Below are positions 38,213 to 48,919 of a stretch of 64,000 bases of DNA, piece after piece. The translations under genes and the position numbers were made by a program. This stretch comes from Saccopteryx bilineata. Its lineage: Eukaryota; Chordata; Mammalia; Chiroptera; Emballonuridae. Numbering within the stretch: the first letter of the stretch is position 1; each line of letters opens with the position of its first letter. The notes beneath the pieces were generated by a model, which searched no databases, was not told the DNA's origin, and saw only the letters and a program-made list of their open reading frames with translations. The DNA lies in contig NC_089495.1 in assembly GCF_036850765.1 (NCBI RefSeq), forward strand, positions 25,202,875 to 25,266,874, in the 5' to 3' direction.

Positions 38213-38236
38213 AGCATCTTGGGATTGAATTTATGG
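38213..38236 (+). CDS. NRG1: NRG1 beta-1 microexon (24 nt)
   Basis: The microexon begins with two bases finishing a Lys codon and encodes HLGIEFM plus the first base of a Glu codon. Joined between the beta and membrane exons it yields the known beta-1 stalk KHLGIEFMEAEELYQK. It is flanked by a strong pyrimidine tract and CAG at 38210-38212 and by donor GTATGG. At 24 nt it inserts eight residues without changing frame, lengthening the stalk between the EGF domain and the protease-sensitive region. Without a known protein it would be missed by any ORF search. Read-through gives 13 further codons and a stop at 38276. Confidence 0.97.
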
Positions 38237-41155
38237 GTATGGACCAATCATCATTCCTTTTAGCCTGCAGAATTTAGAGCCTATGAGCTGAAATCTTTTT
38301 TCCCTCCCTACTCTTACCTTTCAGTTCCTGACTAATTTCCTTTTTCTTTAGAAGGGATCATACAGCTATAACAATGATTTCTCTGCCTTCAGTCTGTGAT
38401 TAGTTTACCAAAATGTTACTGAGTGCAGCAACTTTTAGACTCCCAAACTTCACATAGAGTTTAAAATTACCTCACCTGCTACAAATTCACATATATCACA
38501 CATTGCCTGACTCACTGATTGGAACTGGCCGCGCTGTTATTTCAGAGCTGGGGTAAGTTGGAGCGGTACACAAGGCTACAGGAGGAACCAAACCATGGGC
38601 CTGAGAACTAAGGAAGTTTTAATTACACCTTAAAACCTTACAAACCACCACATCTTAGGCTGATGGGAGTTTGACATGCAATATAAAAATCGTATCTAAT
38701 ATAGTAACATAAAAAGCCCTTATATTGCAACACAATATTGTATGAACAGACATGAATTGCTCTGACTTTTTTGAGCTATTCAAACATGACTCTGGTCAAC
38801 TTTGTTATCTCTTGGGCAAGGAAATAGAAAACAGAAAGAAATGAGCCTTGTGCTATTTTAGGTGGAAATTCTAGTGCTAATGGAATTAAACTTGAGTCAT
38901 TAAGATTATCCAGGCAAGTAATCAAACACAGTAAACATAAAATATCTCCTATGAGCATATGAATTTGGGGCGTGCTCCTTTGAAGGCCTTTGTGCTAAAG
39001 AGTTGGTAGAGAAGGCCTGTCTTGGAAGGAGGGGAAGCCATACTCCCTTCCCTGAGGCTCTCCGTGCAGGCCCCAGCCTCCAGAAGGCTGCATACAGCCG
39101 TGGAAGGTGGTCATGGGTCAGCAATGTCCTGATTAACAGAATAGCTGCTCCCCATTCAGCTGGTGTCAGTGACATCATGCAGGGAGGGCATCCTACAGCT
39201 GCTATTTCCTTTTGGCTGATAACATCACAGTTGACAGTAATGCACTTGCCATACTTTGTGGGACATGAGGCTGTTGCGGGCTCTAGCAGTTGCAGGAGTA
39301 GAAAATGAATAGCACCCCCCCCTTTTTCAAAAAACTTCAAGAGAAAACTATTTATTTGATGAGAATCCCCCCATATTTATATATGGACCTTTAAACATCA
39401 AAGAACATCTCCCAAGAGCAAGAGGCGAGAGAGAGAGAGAGCCCACCAGTGTCACTTCAGTGACAGGTCATCTACATACATATTATTTATATGGCTTACT
39501 TCTCTCGGGAGGAAACTGAGTCCAATTCTAAAAAGGCTTATTGGACTATCCTGAAGGGAGGGAAGACATTCCACCATCATCTTTCCTCTTCTCCCTAATA
39601 GTCTTTCCAACTCATCACTTTAGAGTCTGATTCTAGAACTTATCATTTTCATTCCCAAACAATGAAGTAAGGTAAAGCGTAATTCAGATATACCAATTCT
39701 CCATCAGCAAGATGTTAAGGGTCAATAAAGACACATCTTGTTGATATTTGCATATCTCAGAAAGGAAGTCCTTCCAGAGGCTCCATAGTCCCAAGGCTCA
39801 AATGTTTCACCTTTAAGGAAAGTCAGAAGTCAGACTTTAAAGGTCAGTGGAAATTGAGAAAAACAAGGCCTCTGTCTGTCGGCCTGGCCAGATCATACTG
39901 AACAACGTGCTTGACCTAATTCACCTGAATACGTTCAGCCCGACCATAGACTGAATCTCCGAAGCATTTTCATTCTTTAAGGCAGGTCTGCCAAGTGGAC
40001 TGAGGGCTATTTTTTCAGTGCTGCCTTTCATGTATTGTTGCCCTATTGACCCTGCTGCACGAAGCAAACAATGGGGTGGGGGGAGAAAGGGGGTTAAAAG
40101 AAACTATTGTTTTTATTATTTTTTATCATGTATTTTTAACACCTCCATATGGGGTGGAGGAGGACACCTGACTTAGTATACATTGGAAAATCAAATAGAA
40201 ACTCAGATGAGAACCATTTAAGGCATTCAATAAATGCTGGTGTGAACACAGAATGTGAACCCCACGTGTGTATTCTGCGGGCGTTGGCTTGCCTGGTTCC
40301 CCTGTGCACTTGTGCTTTACCCCCCCAGCCTTCATTGGGCGGCCCCACCCTTTCCATGACTGCTCCCACCAGGAAACAGGTACCCTCCTGACATGAGACA
40401 AACGGGCAAGTCATCATATACCATATGCTCACAAACCCAGGTCAATCTAGTCTTTTTTACTTTTCTAATAATCAAAAAACTTGCCAAAAGACTCCCTGAG
40501 AGCACACACGATGCATTGTCTTCCTTCCGTCCTTGGATAGGTCCCATCTTTTATACTTTGCAGAAGCAATTTCCCAGTTTTGTCTACAGTTACTACGTTA
40601 AGATGTCAATGCTTCAAAACCCTTATTGTTTTAAAAGGAGAAAAAACAGAGTGAGTGGGAAAAGGACCCATAAGGCAGGGTCTTCATTTTCTTGAAAATC
40701 ATACTTTCACACTCTTATTTCTTAACCAACTCGCCATAACCAAGGACGCCTTGGTCTGTATCCGGGTCCCATGGAGAAGGACCAGGGGGTTTTTGCCTCT
40801 GCTTCTTAATCATGCGAACTACTGATCTAGGTGCCAGGTCCAAGGAGGAGGGTGGGGACCTCTACTCACACATTAACACCCCATAAAATGTAATTCCCTG
40901 TCCTGTGGCTCTGGGGGAGGGAAGGCAGCAGACAGAAGCGATTAACACAGAAGCATTCACATTCCACTCCTCACTTGACTTTTGCGGCACAAAAATATGT
41001 GACAGCACTCTAATGTCTCGCCACGGTTTCACCACAGTCCACCAGCTGCTTTGCTTCCTGCTCGTGGCTTCCACGTGCCGGCCAGCCTAGGTTAGGAGTT
41101 ATGCTGTATGGGGTAACCCTTCCAACTCTGCATCCACCTTCGCTTCCTACCTGAG

Positions 41156-41178
41156 CCCCCCCACCCCCCCCACCCCCC
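41156..41178. repeat. C-rich simple tract
   Basis: Runs of seven, eight and six C separated by single A. The minus strand is G-rich. No function can be assigned. Confidence 0.7.
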
Positions 41179-42450
41179 GTCCGGCTTTCTTTTTATTTGT
41201 TTCTTTTTCCTCCCTTAGTATCAGGCATGCTGTGCCAGGGACTTCAGATGACTCCTTCACTTTTAACCTTGTCTTCCCTTGTCCCCGACTTCCTCCCTCC
41301 CTCAGTCATTCTGTCAGTCTGTCTGTCCTCTCGGTTTGTTTTTCTTTACCACTTCTGACCCTTTTGGTTTGTTTTTGTCTTAATCTCTGCAGCCTTCTAG
41401 TCTTTCCCCCGCTGACTTCTGTTCTCCTCCTCCTGTTAATAATCAGTGCTATATTAATTTAATTTGACAATGTTCCTGACCTGTTAACTGGAATTTGATT
41501 ACCATGGGCTTGGCTTGTAGGAAATGTTTTGTTTGATGATAAGGTTCACTGTATCATAGAAATTAAAACGCACTTTTTCATTTCAAGAAAGCTCCCTGCC
41601 ATTTACCCTCTCTCATAGAGAAAAGAAGTGTGGTGTTGAGACTGAGAACATAAACTGAAAGTGTTTGTAAGGCCCCATGTCGATGTCCAGATAAAGGACG
41701 CTCCTAGGTATAATGTCTTCCCGCTCTTGACCAGCTTATTAAGCAGAAAACCAAGTACAGCTTACATGGCTTATAATGCCTTGGTCGAGTTCTCTTTCTC
41801 AGTGAATTGGAGACGATCTTCCAACAACTGTAATTAGGCTGGTTGGAAGCTCAGCTCCTAACGAATCAGGTTCACTGTTAAGTCAGCCAATCTCATTAAG
41901 AATCTAACCTACCATATAATCAAGTTGTCCGCCCAAAAATCTCCTTTGCAAATTGATAGACTTCCACGAATAAGACACTAGTTGCATTTGGGGTACAATA
42001 GTATTTTTAGCTCAAATGTCTAAGCATCAGACTTCCTGAATGTAATTTACATTCGCTAATTTGTCATGTTAGTGCAGGAATGTTTAATCTATTCCAAATG
42101 ACACATTTGTGTGTGTGCGTGCTAATAGTTTCTTTACACAGATAGATGAGGTCTCTAAGTACAATTGGTGAAGTAATAATAATTCTCCTCCAAAGAACAA
42201 CTCTTCACCTTGACCCAGGACTATCCTACCCATCACATTGGGTTTTCTCTGATACAGTGCCTTGCTACTTTATATTGTGTGGCTTATGGTCACATTTTAC
42301 TGTGACATCATAGGGATCCTGCTCCAATTTTGTTGCTAACTACAAGTCAAGCTCATGTTTGCAAATGTCTTTGAGTTTGTTTTCTTAAGTTAGAAATGGT
42401 TCTTTGTGAAGACCACCGGAATATAAAATAGCTGGGAAATCAAGAGACTA

Positions 42451-42476
42451 GGGGTGGGGTGGGGTGGGGTGGGGGG
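42451..42476 (+). repeat. (GGGGT)n tract, G-quadruplex candidate
   Basis: Five consecutive G runs of four to six bases separated by single T. It lies on the transcribed-RNA-like strand about 430 nt upstream of the transmembrane exon, so the pre-mRNA could form an intronic G-quadruplex. It could equally be a neutral simple repeat. Confidence 0.8.
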
Positions 42477-42908
42477 TAGCAATGAGGAAAGGAGGGTCCC
42501 AGGGGTGCCAATCCCAGCTCCTTTTATTGGCATTGATTCCTGTTGTCTTTGCAAGAGATGTTTACAAGAGATTATTTTTAAATAAAAACTACAGTTTTAA
42601 CCCAATAGTTATTCGATAATCATTGTTTATGATTTGCTAATTTAATATATATGAATCTATAGCTTAAATTAAAGTAATATTCTGGCATACTCCTTTTTAT
42701 TGTAAATGGCCCATCCGGCTTTGCTATTTGTACTTCCAATGTAGTGCAGAGTCCTCTGCACCTTAAGTATGTCGGCAAAAGTAACGAATTGTCACATATT
42801 TATTTTCTTGTGACCATGGACAATGCCATGCAGCATGCCAACTGTTGAGTTGTAAGTCCTGGCAAGTGTCAGGGGCCTTCGCTGACAGCTGCTCTCATCC
42901 CTTTCCAG

Positions 42909-43011
42909 AAGCGGAGGAGCTCTACCAGAAGAGGGTGCTGACTATCACCGGCATCTGCATCGCCCTGCTAGTGGTCGGCATCATGTGTGTGGTGGCCTAC
43001 TGCAAAACCAA
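42909..43011 (+). CDS. NRG1: NRG1 transmembrane exon (juxtamembrane stalk and membrane segment)
   Basis: This 103-nt exon encodes AEELYQKRVLT, the stalk just outside the membrane where ADAM17 and BACE1 shed the ligand, and the hydrophobic helix ITGICIALLVVGIMCVVAYC, followed by KT. The helix acts as an internal signal-anchor in type I forms and is cut by gamma-secretase to release the intracellular domain. The exon begins after CTTTCCAG with two bases of a codon, fitting the one-base ends of the alpha, beta and beta-1 exons, and ends AA before GTAAAC. Donor read-through gives Lys then stop at once, which would leave a membrane anchor with no cytoplasmic tail. Confidence 0.98.
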
Positions 43012-44110
43012 GTAAACCTTCCTCCTCGCGCCTTCTCCCTCCTGAGTGCAGTGTGACCGCAGACTCTGCAGAAACCCCCCTCCACAGCCTAGTGGGGGAA
43101 AAAAAGAGGAAGAGGGACCCCAGAATGACTTTTCCCCTTATTTTATTCTTCTGAAGAATCCATTTTGAGCACCTTTCCTAATCACGTAATCAGACAGCAC
43201 TGCCTATTTGTGTGTAAATGTCTGTAAGACTTCTGATGAGTGACCACAGCCCCATGATCAGAGGAAGAGTTGGAAGGGCAGGCTTGTGCAGGGACCCACG
43301 TGTGCGCGCGAGGATGTGGGTACACACGCCACGTCCTGAGGGGAGAGTGCTCGGTGCTAGAAGTGCACTTGTCGAACACTGCCGAGGATGCATCCAATTT
43401 GCACCAACGCTTAGAAGATAAAGGAAGCACTTGGTAGTGTTTGAAATGCTGTTTTTGGAAATTATACTGATTATTTTTCAATTCCCTCTAATTAAGTTTC
43501 CAGTTCAGATGTTCTCAAGGATGAGATGTATAAAAGGGGAATCTCCTGGGAGGAAAGTCAAGCAAAACTCGCTTTGAAGGAACAAAAGAAAAAACATTAA
43601 AACAGATTTGTGTTCACTAGGTCTGACCCTTTAAACTAGGTCCATATTAGCAGATATAATTACTTCGTGACACGAATTCCTTCCACTTTCTCTCTGACAT
43701 ACAACCTCCACTTCAAATCTAAAATAGTATCAACAGTTTTGTTTTGTTGCTTCATTGCATATATTCTCCTGCCAAGACTAGTCATGGGGATATTATTACG
43801 GTCTGATCATTGCATTAAAGAACACAGACAATATGCTTTTATGCCATAAATTCAAGGGCACGGGTGGTCTTTTCTTACCACCCCAGGATTCAGTGCCAGA
43901 ATTGAGTAAGTGATAGAGATAAGCCTTCATGGAGTCAACCTTATGAGTCTTTTTAGGTATTTTAATATTTATTACCTAGTTAAACAGAAAAGTGTTATTA
44001 GAGTAGGATTATATTACAATTGTGTCAAAATCTGCAGGCAAATATGCACATATCTTTACTCATGTGCAGTACTATACATATACACACACTGTGTATAATG
44101 TATAGATTCA

Positions 44111-44310
44111 GCCTGACCTGTGGTGGTGCGGTGGATAAAGCATCAATCTGAAACAATGAGTTGCCGGTTCAAATCCCTGGGCTTGCCCGGTCAAGGCACA
44201 TACAGGAAGCAACTATTATGAGTAGATACTTCCTGCTTCTCCCCTCTCTTTCTCTCTCTCTGTCTTTCTCTTCCTCTCTCTCCAAAAATCAATAAAATCT
44301 AAAAATAAAA
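44111..44310 (+). repeat. VES-type SINE, short form
   Basis: Head GCCTGACCTGTGGTGGTGCG, B-box-like GCCGGTTCAAATCCC, the block GGTCAAGGCACATAC, a CT-rich tail and AATAAAATCTAAAAATAAAA end. It is the same subfamily as 22214-22418 in the opposite orientation. Confidence 0.9.
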
Positions 44311-44548
44311 TGTCAGACTCAAAATGAACTGCAATTTAAGAGAGGAACAGGGCAAATTATAAATGAAATCAGCTTTATCAGTAATAGCACAGCACAGATT
44401 GTTACCCAAGACAAATGACCATCTGTAGGATGTAGGCATCTAGATGGATGGCTCAGGAAAGCCAAGTATCAGCCTGACTTATCTCGTCATCTCCTCTGTC
44501 ATCTCTCTCTGCAGTCCAGTTTAATTTCTGTAAGAATCCCATTCGGCT

Positions 44549-44594
44549 ATTTGTTTGTTTGTTTATTTATTTATTTATTTATTTATTTATTTTG
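44549..44594. repeat. (TTTG)n/(TTTA)n microsatellite
   Basis: Tetranucleotide run directly abutting the next SINE; it is best read as that element's expanded A-rich tail. Confidence 0.92.
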
Positions 44595-44880
44595 TGGCAG
44601 AAACAGAGAGAGACAGAGAGAGGGACAGACAGACCAGAAGGGAGAGAGATGAGAAGCATCAATTCTTCATTGCGGCACCTTAGTTTCTCATTGATTGCTT
44701 TCTCATATGTGCCTTGACGGGGGGCTACAGACCGAGTGACTCCTTGCTCAAGCCAGCAACCTTGGGCTCAAGCTGGTGAGCTTTTTGCTCAAACTAGATG
44801 AGCCCACGCTCAAGCTGGTGACCTCAGGTTTTGAAGCTGGGTCCTCCGCATCCCAGTTCGATGCTCTCTTCAATCTCTGT
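44595..44880 (-). repeat. VES-type SINE, long form, truncated head
   Basis: Contains GGCAGAAACAGAGAGAGAC, the GAGATGAGAAGCATCAATTC block, CTCATATGTGCCTTGAC and the modules CTCAAGCTGGTGA repeated; it stops at GATGCTCTCT where the tRNA-like head should begin. Confidence 0.85.
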
Positions 44881-45063
44881 GCTGAGAATGTATGGTTCCA
44901 TGTCTTTCCGTAGACAGATTCTAAGACGAAGTGGCACACCCTCCTTTCCCCTTTCCTTACCACCAGCCCACTGCCTGAGTTATGTGTTGGTAAAATAAAG
45001 AATCGACTGTACCAAGAAATGTAAATAATAGAAAAAAATAAATGCTCCCTTTTTCACATCCAG

Positions 45064-45190
45064 GAAACAGCGGAAAAAGCTTCATGACCGGCTTCGGCAG
45101 AGTCTTCGGTCTGAGCGCAACAACATGGTGAACATAGCGAACGGCCCTCACCACCCCAACCCGCCCCCCGAGAACGTTCAGCTGGTGAAT
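45064..45190 (+). CDS. NRG1: NRG1 cytoplasmic exon 1
   Basis: This 127-nt exon encodes the basic membrane-proximal part of the intracellular domain (KQRKKLHDRLRQSLRSER), then a stretch ending in a proline-rich segment (PHHPNPPPENVQLVN). The basic cluster joins CKTK of the previous exon; in other mammals it acts as the nuclear localisation signal of the released intracellular domain. The exon starts after CCAG with one base finishing Lys and ends at a codon boundary before GTATGT (phase 0). The residue after NN is followed by Val where the human protein has Met (recalled). Read-through would add Val-Cys and stop. Confidence 0.97.
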
Positions 45191-47787
45191 GTATGTTGAC
45201 TCTTGCCAGTGCGAAAGCCGAACATCTCTCCTCTGTTCAGGCACCCTGAAGTTTATTTTCTAAAGCTCTCAGGCTCTTAGCTGTTGCCATTAATCTCCAC
45301 GGCTTCCAGGAATCCAAGGTTTTGCCAGGAGAAAATAATGGGAACATTTTTTAAAGTGGATTTGGTTACCGTAAAACCAGCACATTTCCTCTTCTAAAGT
45401 ATTCATTAAGGGGTTGGAATAATAACGTTGGGTTTGTCCTGCAGGGAGGCCATCACTGGATGAAAGAATAGAAAAGCACAAAGAAAACTAAGAAAATTAA
45501 TGGTACAAGAATCAGAAGGAAATGTTTTATTTTTGTAATTGGGAAAATGAAGGCTACTCCAGTCTATCACTGATTAGTATTGATAACTGAGTTAAGGGCG
45601 TTAGAGTGATTTTTGTGAGAGGCGTTTCACTGTGCCTGATGCTTCGCTGATTCTGATTTACAAGGGAAGAAATTGGGGCAGGCAAAGGTCAAGTGACTTA
45701 TCAAACTTGCTTCTCAGCCACACTGGAAGAACACAGTGCTTTCTTATTCCCTGACTCATTGCACATGATGCCAAAAGCTCCAGGTGAAATGTATCCTTAA
45801 TCATTCAAGTACTTTGTTTAAAATTTACCAAGCACTCAGGTTTTAAATGTAACTAAGTCATAGCATATTGGAGTCTGGAAAGACTTTAGATATCATCTTC
45901 CAAACCTCCCATTTTATAGATAAGGGCCAGAGCTGGACTCAGTTTTCCTGGCTTAAGAAGTACTGCTCTTCTAATTCCTCTATAATTCTTCCTGTTTTCT
46001 TCATCCCCCTCTGATATTTGGCTTTTTATAAGCAATGCTTGAAGATTACATTGCACCACCATTTTCTATCCTGTAGAAAAAGGTATATTTTGTATGGAGC
46101 AAATATATCATGGACCCAAGTTCAGAGGTGGAGGTTACTAAACCACCAGTAAGTCTTATAGCAAAGACTTTCGGGAGGCTGCTAGAGTAAGGTGCTAATA
46201 TATGAACATGCTTTGCTGCTGTTCCAATGCTCGTTAGAACATTCTGCACAGTTGATAAATGCACTCACTACAGACACACCTATAAGGTGTCACTATGAAT
46301 TGAATGTTAACTGCCTGGAATCCAGTCACAGCTCAAAGCTGTGGGCTTCAGGCTTTAACCTTTCTAAACCCTATTTGTTCATTATGAAAACAAGCCTAAA
46401 AATAATACCTACTTCAGAGAGTTCCTGTTAGTGTTAAATAAGAGGATCTATATAAAACACATCGCTCAGTGACATTTAATAAATGCTGAATAATTATGAA
46501 TAGTATTTTCATTAGATTCACTGAGCTTACCCTGCCTTCCAGGAATGAGAGTGAAATGGTGCACAGACTGCAAATAGTTCATTCTGTGCCATATTTCCTT
46601 AAAGCGAGCTGGCTGGACATCCCAGAGAGAGGCACATGGAGTAACCTTTCCTCTAAGGCAGGGGTTGGGAACCTATGGTTCACAAGCCAGATGTGGCTCT
46701 TTTGATGGCTGCATCTGGCTCACAGACAAATTTTTAATAAAAAAAAATAATAACGTTAAAAATATAAAACATTCTCATGTATTACAATCCATTCATTTCC
46801 TACCGCTCATGTTCATGGCTGCGGGTGGCTAGAGCCAATCACAGCTGTCCTCCGGGACAACACCAAATTTTTATTGGATAATGTGTAAGGTACATGGGTC
46901 GTTGTATGGCTCTCACAAAATTACATTTTAAAATATGTGGCGTTCATGGCTCTCTCAACCAAAAAAGTTCCCGACCTCTGCTCTAAGAGAACCAGTTAGA
47001 ATGTCAAGCATAATTCAAGTTGAATATTTTGGGGAGTTCCATGAATATATCAAGTTCTTTTAGCACCTACAGCCCATAGATTATCAAGTGCCCTATTTTG
47101 TCTAAGAGTATTTCTTTCCATACCTTATCTTATGATTTAACTCAATATGGTGTAAATACAAATAGCATTTAAAAACAACTTCAGAATGTGCCTCTCTCCT
47201 TGCGAGAAGGTAGTAATAGCTATTGGGATTTGGAGATGAGAATGAAGTATGTAGAATGTCCTTGTACTGCATCTGGGCCCTCCACGTATAGGGGCTTTCT
47301 CATGATGTGTGACCTTGACAACTTCTGGAAGTCATTTGAGCCTCTCAGTAGCCCTGTTAGTCTTACCACTGACAAGTTAAATTTTCAGTGGTATTATTTA
47401 GGCAACATGGGCACTAGGTAATTCAAAATATAGAGACTTTAAACAAATTCTTCCACTTGTAACAACCATGACAACAATAAGTATTGGGTAAAGATTTGTA
47501 TTGAATTCTTGTCATGTTAACAACTGGAAACAAAACAAAAAAGTAGGACTGTTTCTGATAATATGTAGTTATGATTATAGTGCCTACACTGAGGGCCTAT
47601 CCAAAGAGTAATTTATTAACTTCATTCATCAAGTCTAAAGGCCACAGTAGCCAGGATAGGATTTGCTATTTGGCCATTGGAGAAATGAAATTTATTATGA
47701 AGCATGTGTATTAGATAAATTTTTTGTGTGTGACGTTAGAGTTTTGATTTACGTGAATCTTCAAGTTGTGTCTCTTTGTTTATCCAG
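45191..47787 (+). other. NRG1: NRG1 intron between cytoplasmic exons 1 and 2
   Basis: A 2.6-kb intron. It contains an intact non-autonomous hAT transposon (46659-46980) and faint MIR-like sequence near 45640-45760. No exon is supported, and the small ORFs are not convincing. Confidence 0.8.
46659..46980. mobile_element. Non-autonomous hAT DNA transposon, intact, 8-bp TSD
   Basis: A 322-bp element with inverted ends CAGGGGTTGGGAACC and a right end whose complement is CAGAGGTCGGGAACTTTTTT. It is flanked by CTCTAAGG (46651-46658) and CTCTAAGA (46981-46988), an 8-bp duplication with one mismatch. There is no coding capacity. It differs in sequence from the element at 24657. Confidence 0.92.
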
Positions 47788-47918
47788 CAATACATATCTA
47801 AAAATGTCATCTCTAGCGAACATACTGTTGAGAGAGAAGTAGAAACATCTTTTTCCACCAGTCACTATACCTCGACAACTCATCATTCCACTACTGTCAC
47901 CCAGACCCCTAGTCACAG
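47788..47918 (+). CDS. NRG1: NRG1 cytoplasmic exon 2
   Basis: This 131-nt exon encodes a Ser/Thr-rich part of the intracellular domain, beginning QYISKNVISSEHTVERE and ending TTVTQTPSH. It starts at a codon boundary after TATCCAG and ends with AG of a Ser codon before GTAGGA (phase 2). A few substitutions relative to the human protein as I remember it (EHI to EHT, EREAE to EREVE, STAHH to STTHH) are mild. Donor read-through gives Arg then TAG at once. Confidence 0.97.
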
Positions 47919-48712
47919 GTAGGAGAATAAAACAATTGCATGTCATTTCTCCAAGGATGAGTGTTTGTACATTTCCTTGTGCTATTACAGCCTAAGAAAG
48001 GGACAGGAGATGTGTACGGGGCAGTGAAGTAGAGTTAAATGTGTGGTTTGGAAAACAACAGACTTTGGACATCAACTGGCTCTGCCACTTAATTGCTATT
48101 TAAATTTGAGCCTTAATTTTTTCATCATCTAAAAGGGGAAAAGAACACATACTTAAGGATTGTTGTTTCTCATTTTAAGATTGTCTTTACCCTTGTCCAA
48201 TCACTCACTAAATTGCTACCCTGGGAAATATCTGTCTTAGATGCTATATATTAGTCAGAAGTTGACGTCGTCCAGTGATGTATTGCCCTGGGATATGGAC
48301 ATGAGAATTTTGTTAAATTGGTGAACTCTTAAATTCACAAATGCCTTGGTGACCAACATCTACTCATGCTACCAAGGACAACAGTAGACTTTCAAATGTA
48401 GCTCACTGGACAAGTGTTTCCTTAACCTAAGCCACTCAAGAACAGGATGAATATAAAAATACTTAGTACATAGTGATGTTTAGTAAATGTGTTGAATGAG
48501 TGAAAAAATAAATAACCCACATCCTTACAAAACCAATCTAAATCAAGATCTTTTCTATGGCAAGTATCTTTATAACAATTCTATTCTGAGACAAGGAATG
48601 TCATAGTGAATACTGATAAGTTGAAATATTTGTCAAGTCATTCTCTTTCATTTCTATTTTTTTAATATAATGTTTAAAAAATATCTCTTGGCCTTTCACA
48701 TTTCCTCTCTAG
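47919..48712 (+). other. NRG1: NRG1 intron between cytoplasmic exons 2 and 3
   Basis: A 794-bp AT-rich intron without recognisable repeats or coding sequence. It ends in a pyrimidine-rich tract and CTAG at 48709-48712. Confidence 0.85.
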
Positions 48713-48919
48713 CTGGAGCAATGGACACACCGAAAGCATCGTTTCAGAAAGCCACTCCGTAATCATGATGTCATCAGTAGAAAACAGTAGGCACAGCAGC
48801 CCGACTGGGGGCCCAAGAGGACGTCTTAGTGGCATAGGAGGCCCTCGGGAATGTAACAGCTTCCTCAGGCATGCCAGAGAAACCCCTGACTCCTACCGAG
48901 ACTCTCCTCATAGTGAAAG
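48713..48919 (+). CDS. NRG1: NRG1 cytoplasmic exon 3
   Basis: This 207-nt exon encodes WSNGHTESIVSESHSVIMMS, then SSVENSRHSSPTGGPRGR and ECNSFLRHARETPDSYRDSPH, ending SER. It is rich in Ser, Gly and Arg and highly similar to the mammalian intracellular domain. It starts with one base finishing a Ser codon and ends AG of Arg before GTAAAA (phase 2). It is the last exon common to both tails: from here splicing goes either to the b-tail exon at 51098 or to the a-tail exon at 51621. Donor read-through gives Arg then TAA at once. Confidence 0.97.

Larger units (their letters stand above)
38237..42908 (+). other. NRG1: NRG1 intron before the transmembrane exon
   Basis: No exon is supported. I see no clear SINE in this 4.7-kb stretch, unlike the introns on either side. 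It has several C-rich tracts (for example 41156-41178) and a (GGGGT)n tract at 42451-42476. A 144-codon minus-strand ORF (38906-39340) and a 100-codon plus-strand ORF (40393-40695) have no recognised homology or splice support and I treat them as chance. Confidence 0.75.
43012..45063 (+). other. NRG1: NRG1 intron between transmembrane and first cytoplasmic exons
   Basis: A 2.05-kb intron with a plus-strand VES SINE (44111-44310) and a minus-strand VES-like SINE (44590-44880) whose tail is a TTTG/TTTA microsatellite. Nothing else is recognised. Confidence 0.85.

Noticed and set aside
38906..39340. 144-codon minus-strand ORF in the intron before the membrane exon, with an overlapping 101-codon ORF on the plus strand
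   Set aside because: I recognise no domain, and overlapping open frames on both strands suggest a stop-poor base composition. No promoter or splice evidence.
45835..45990. MIR-like text near GATATCATCTTCCAAACCTC and a similar block at 26040-26150
   Set aside because: The resemblance to old SINE/LINE sequence is too weak to assign a family or boundaries by eye.
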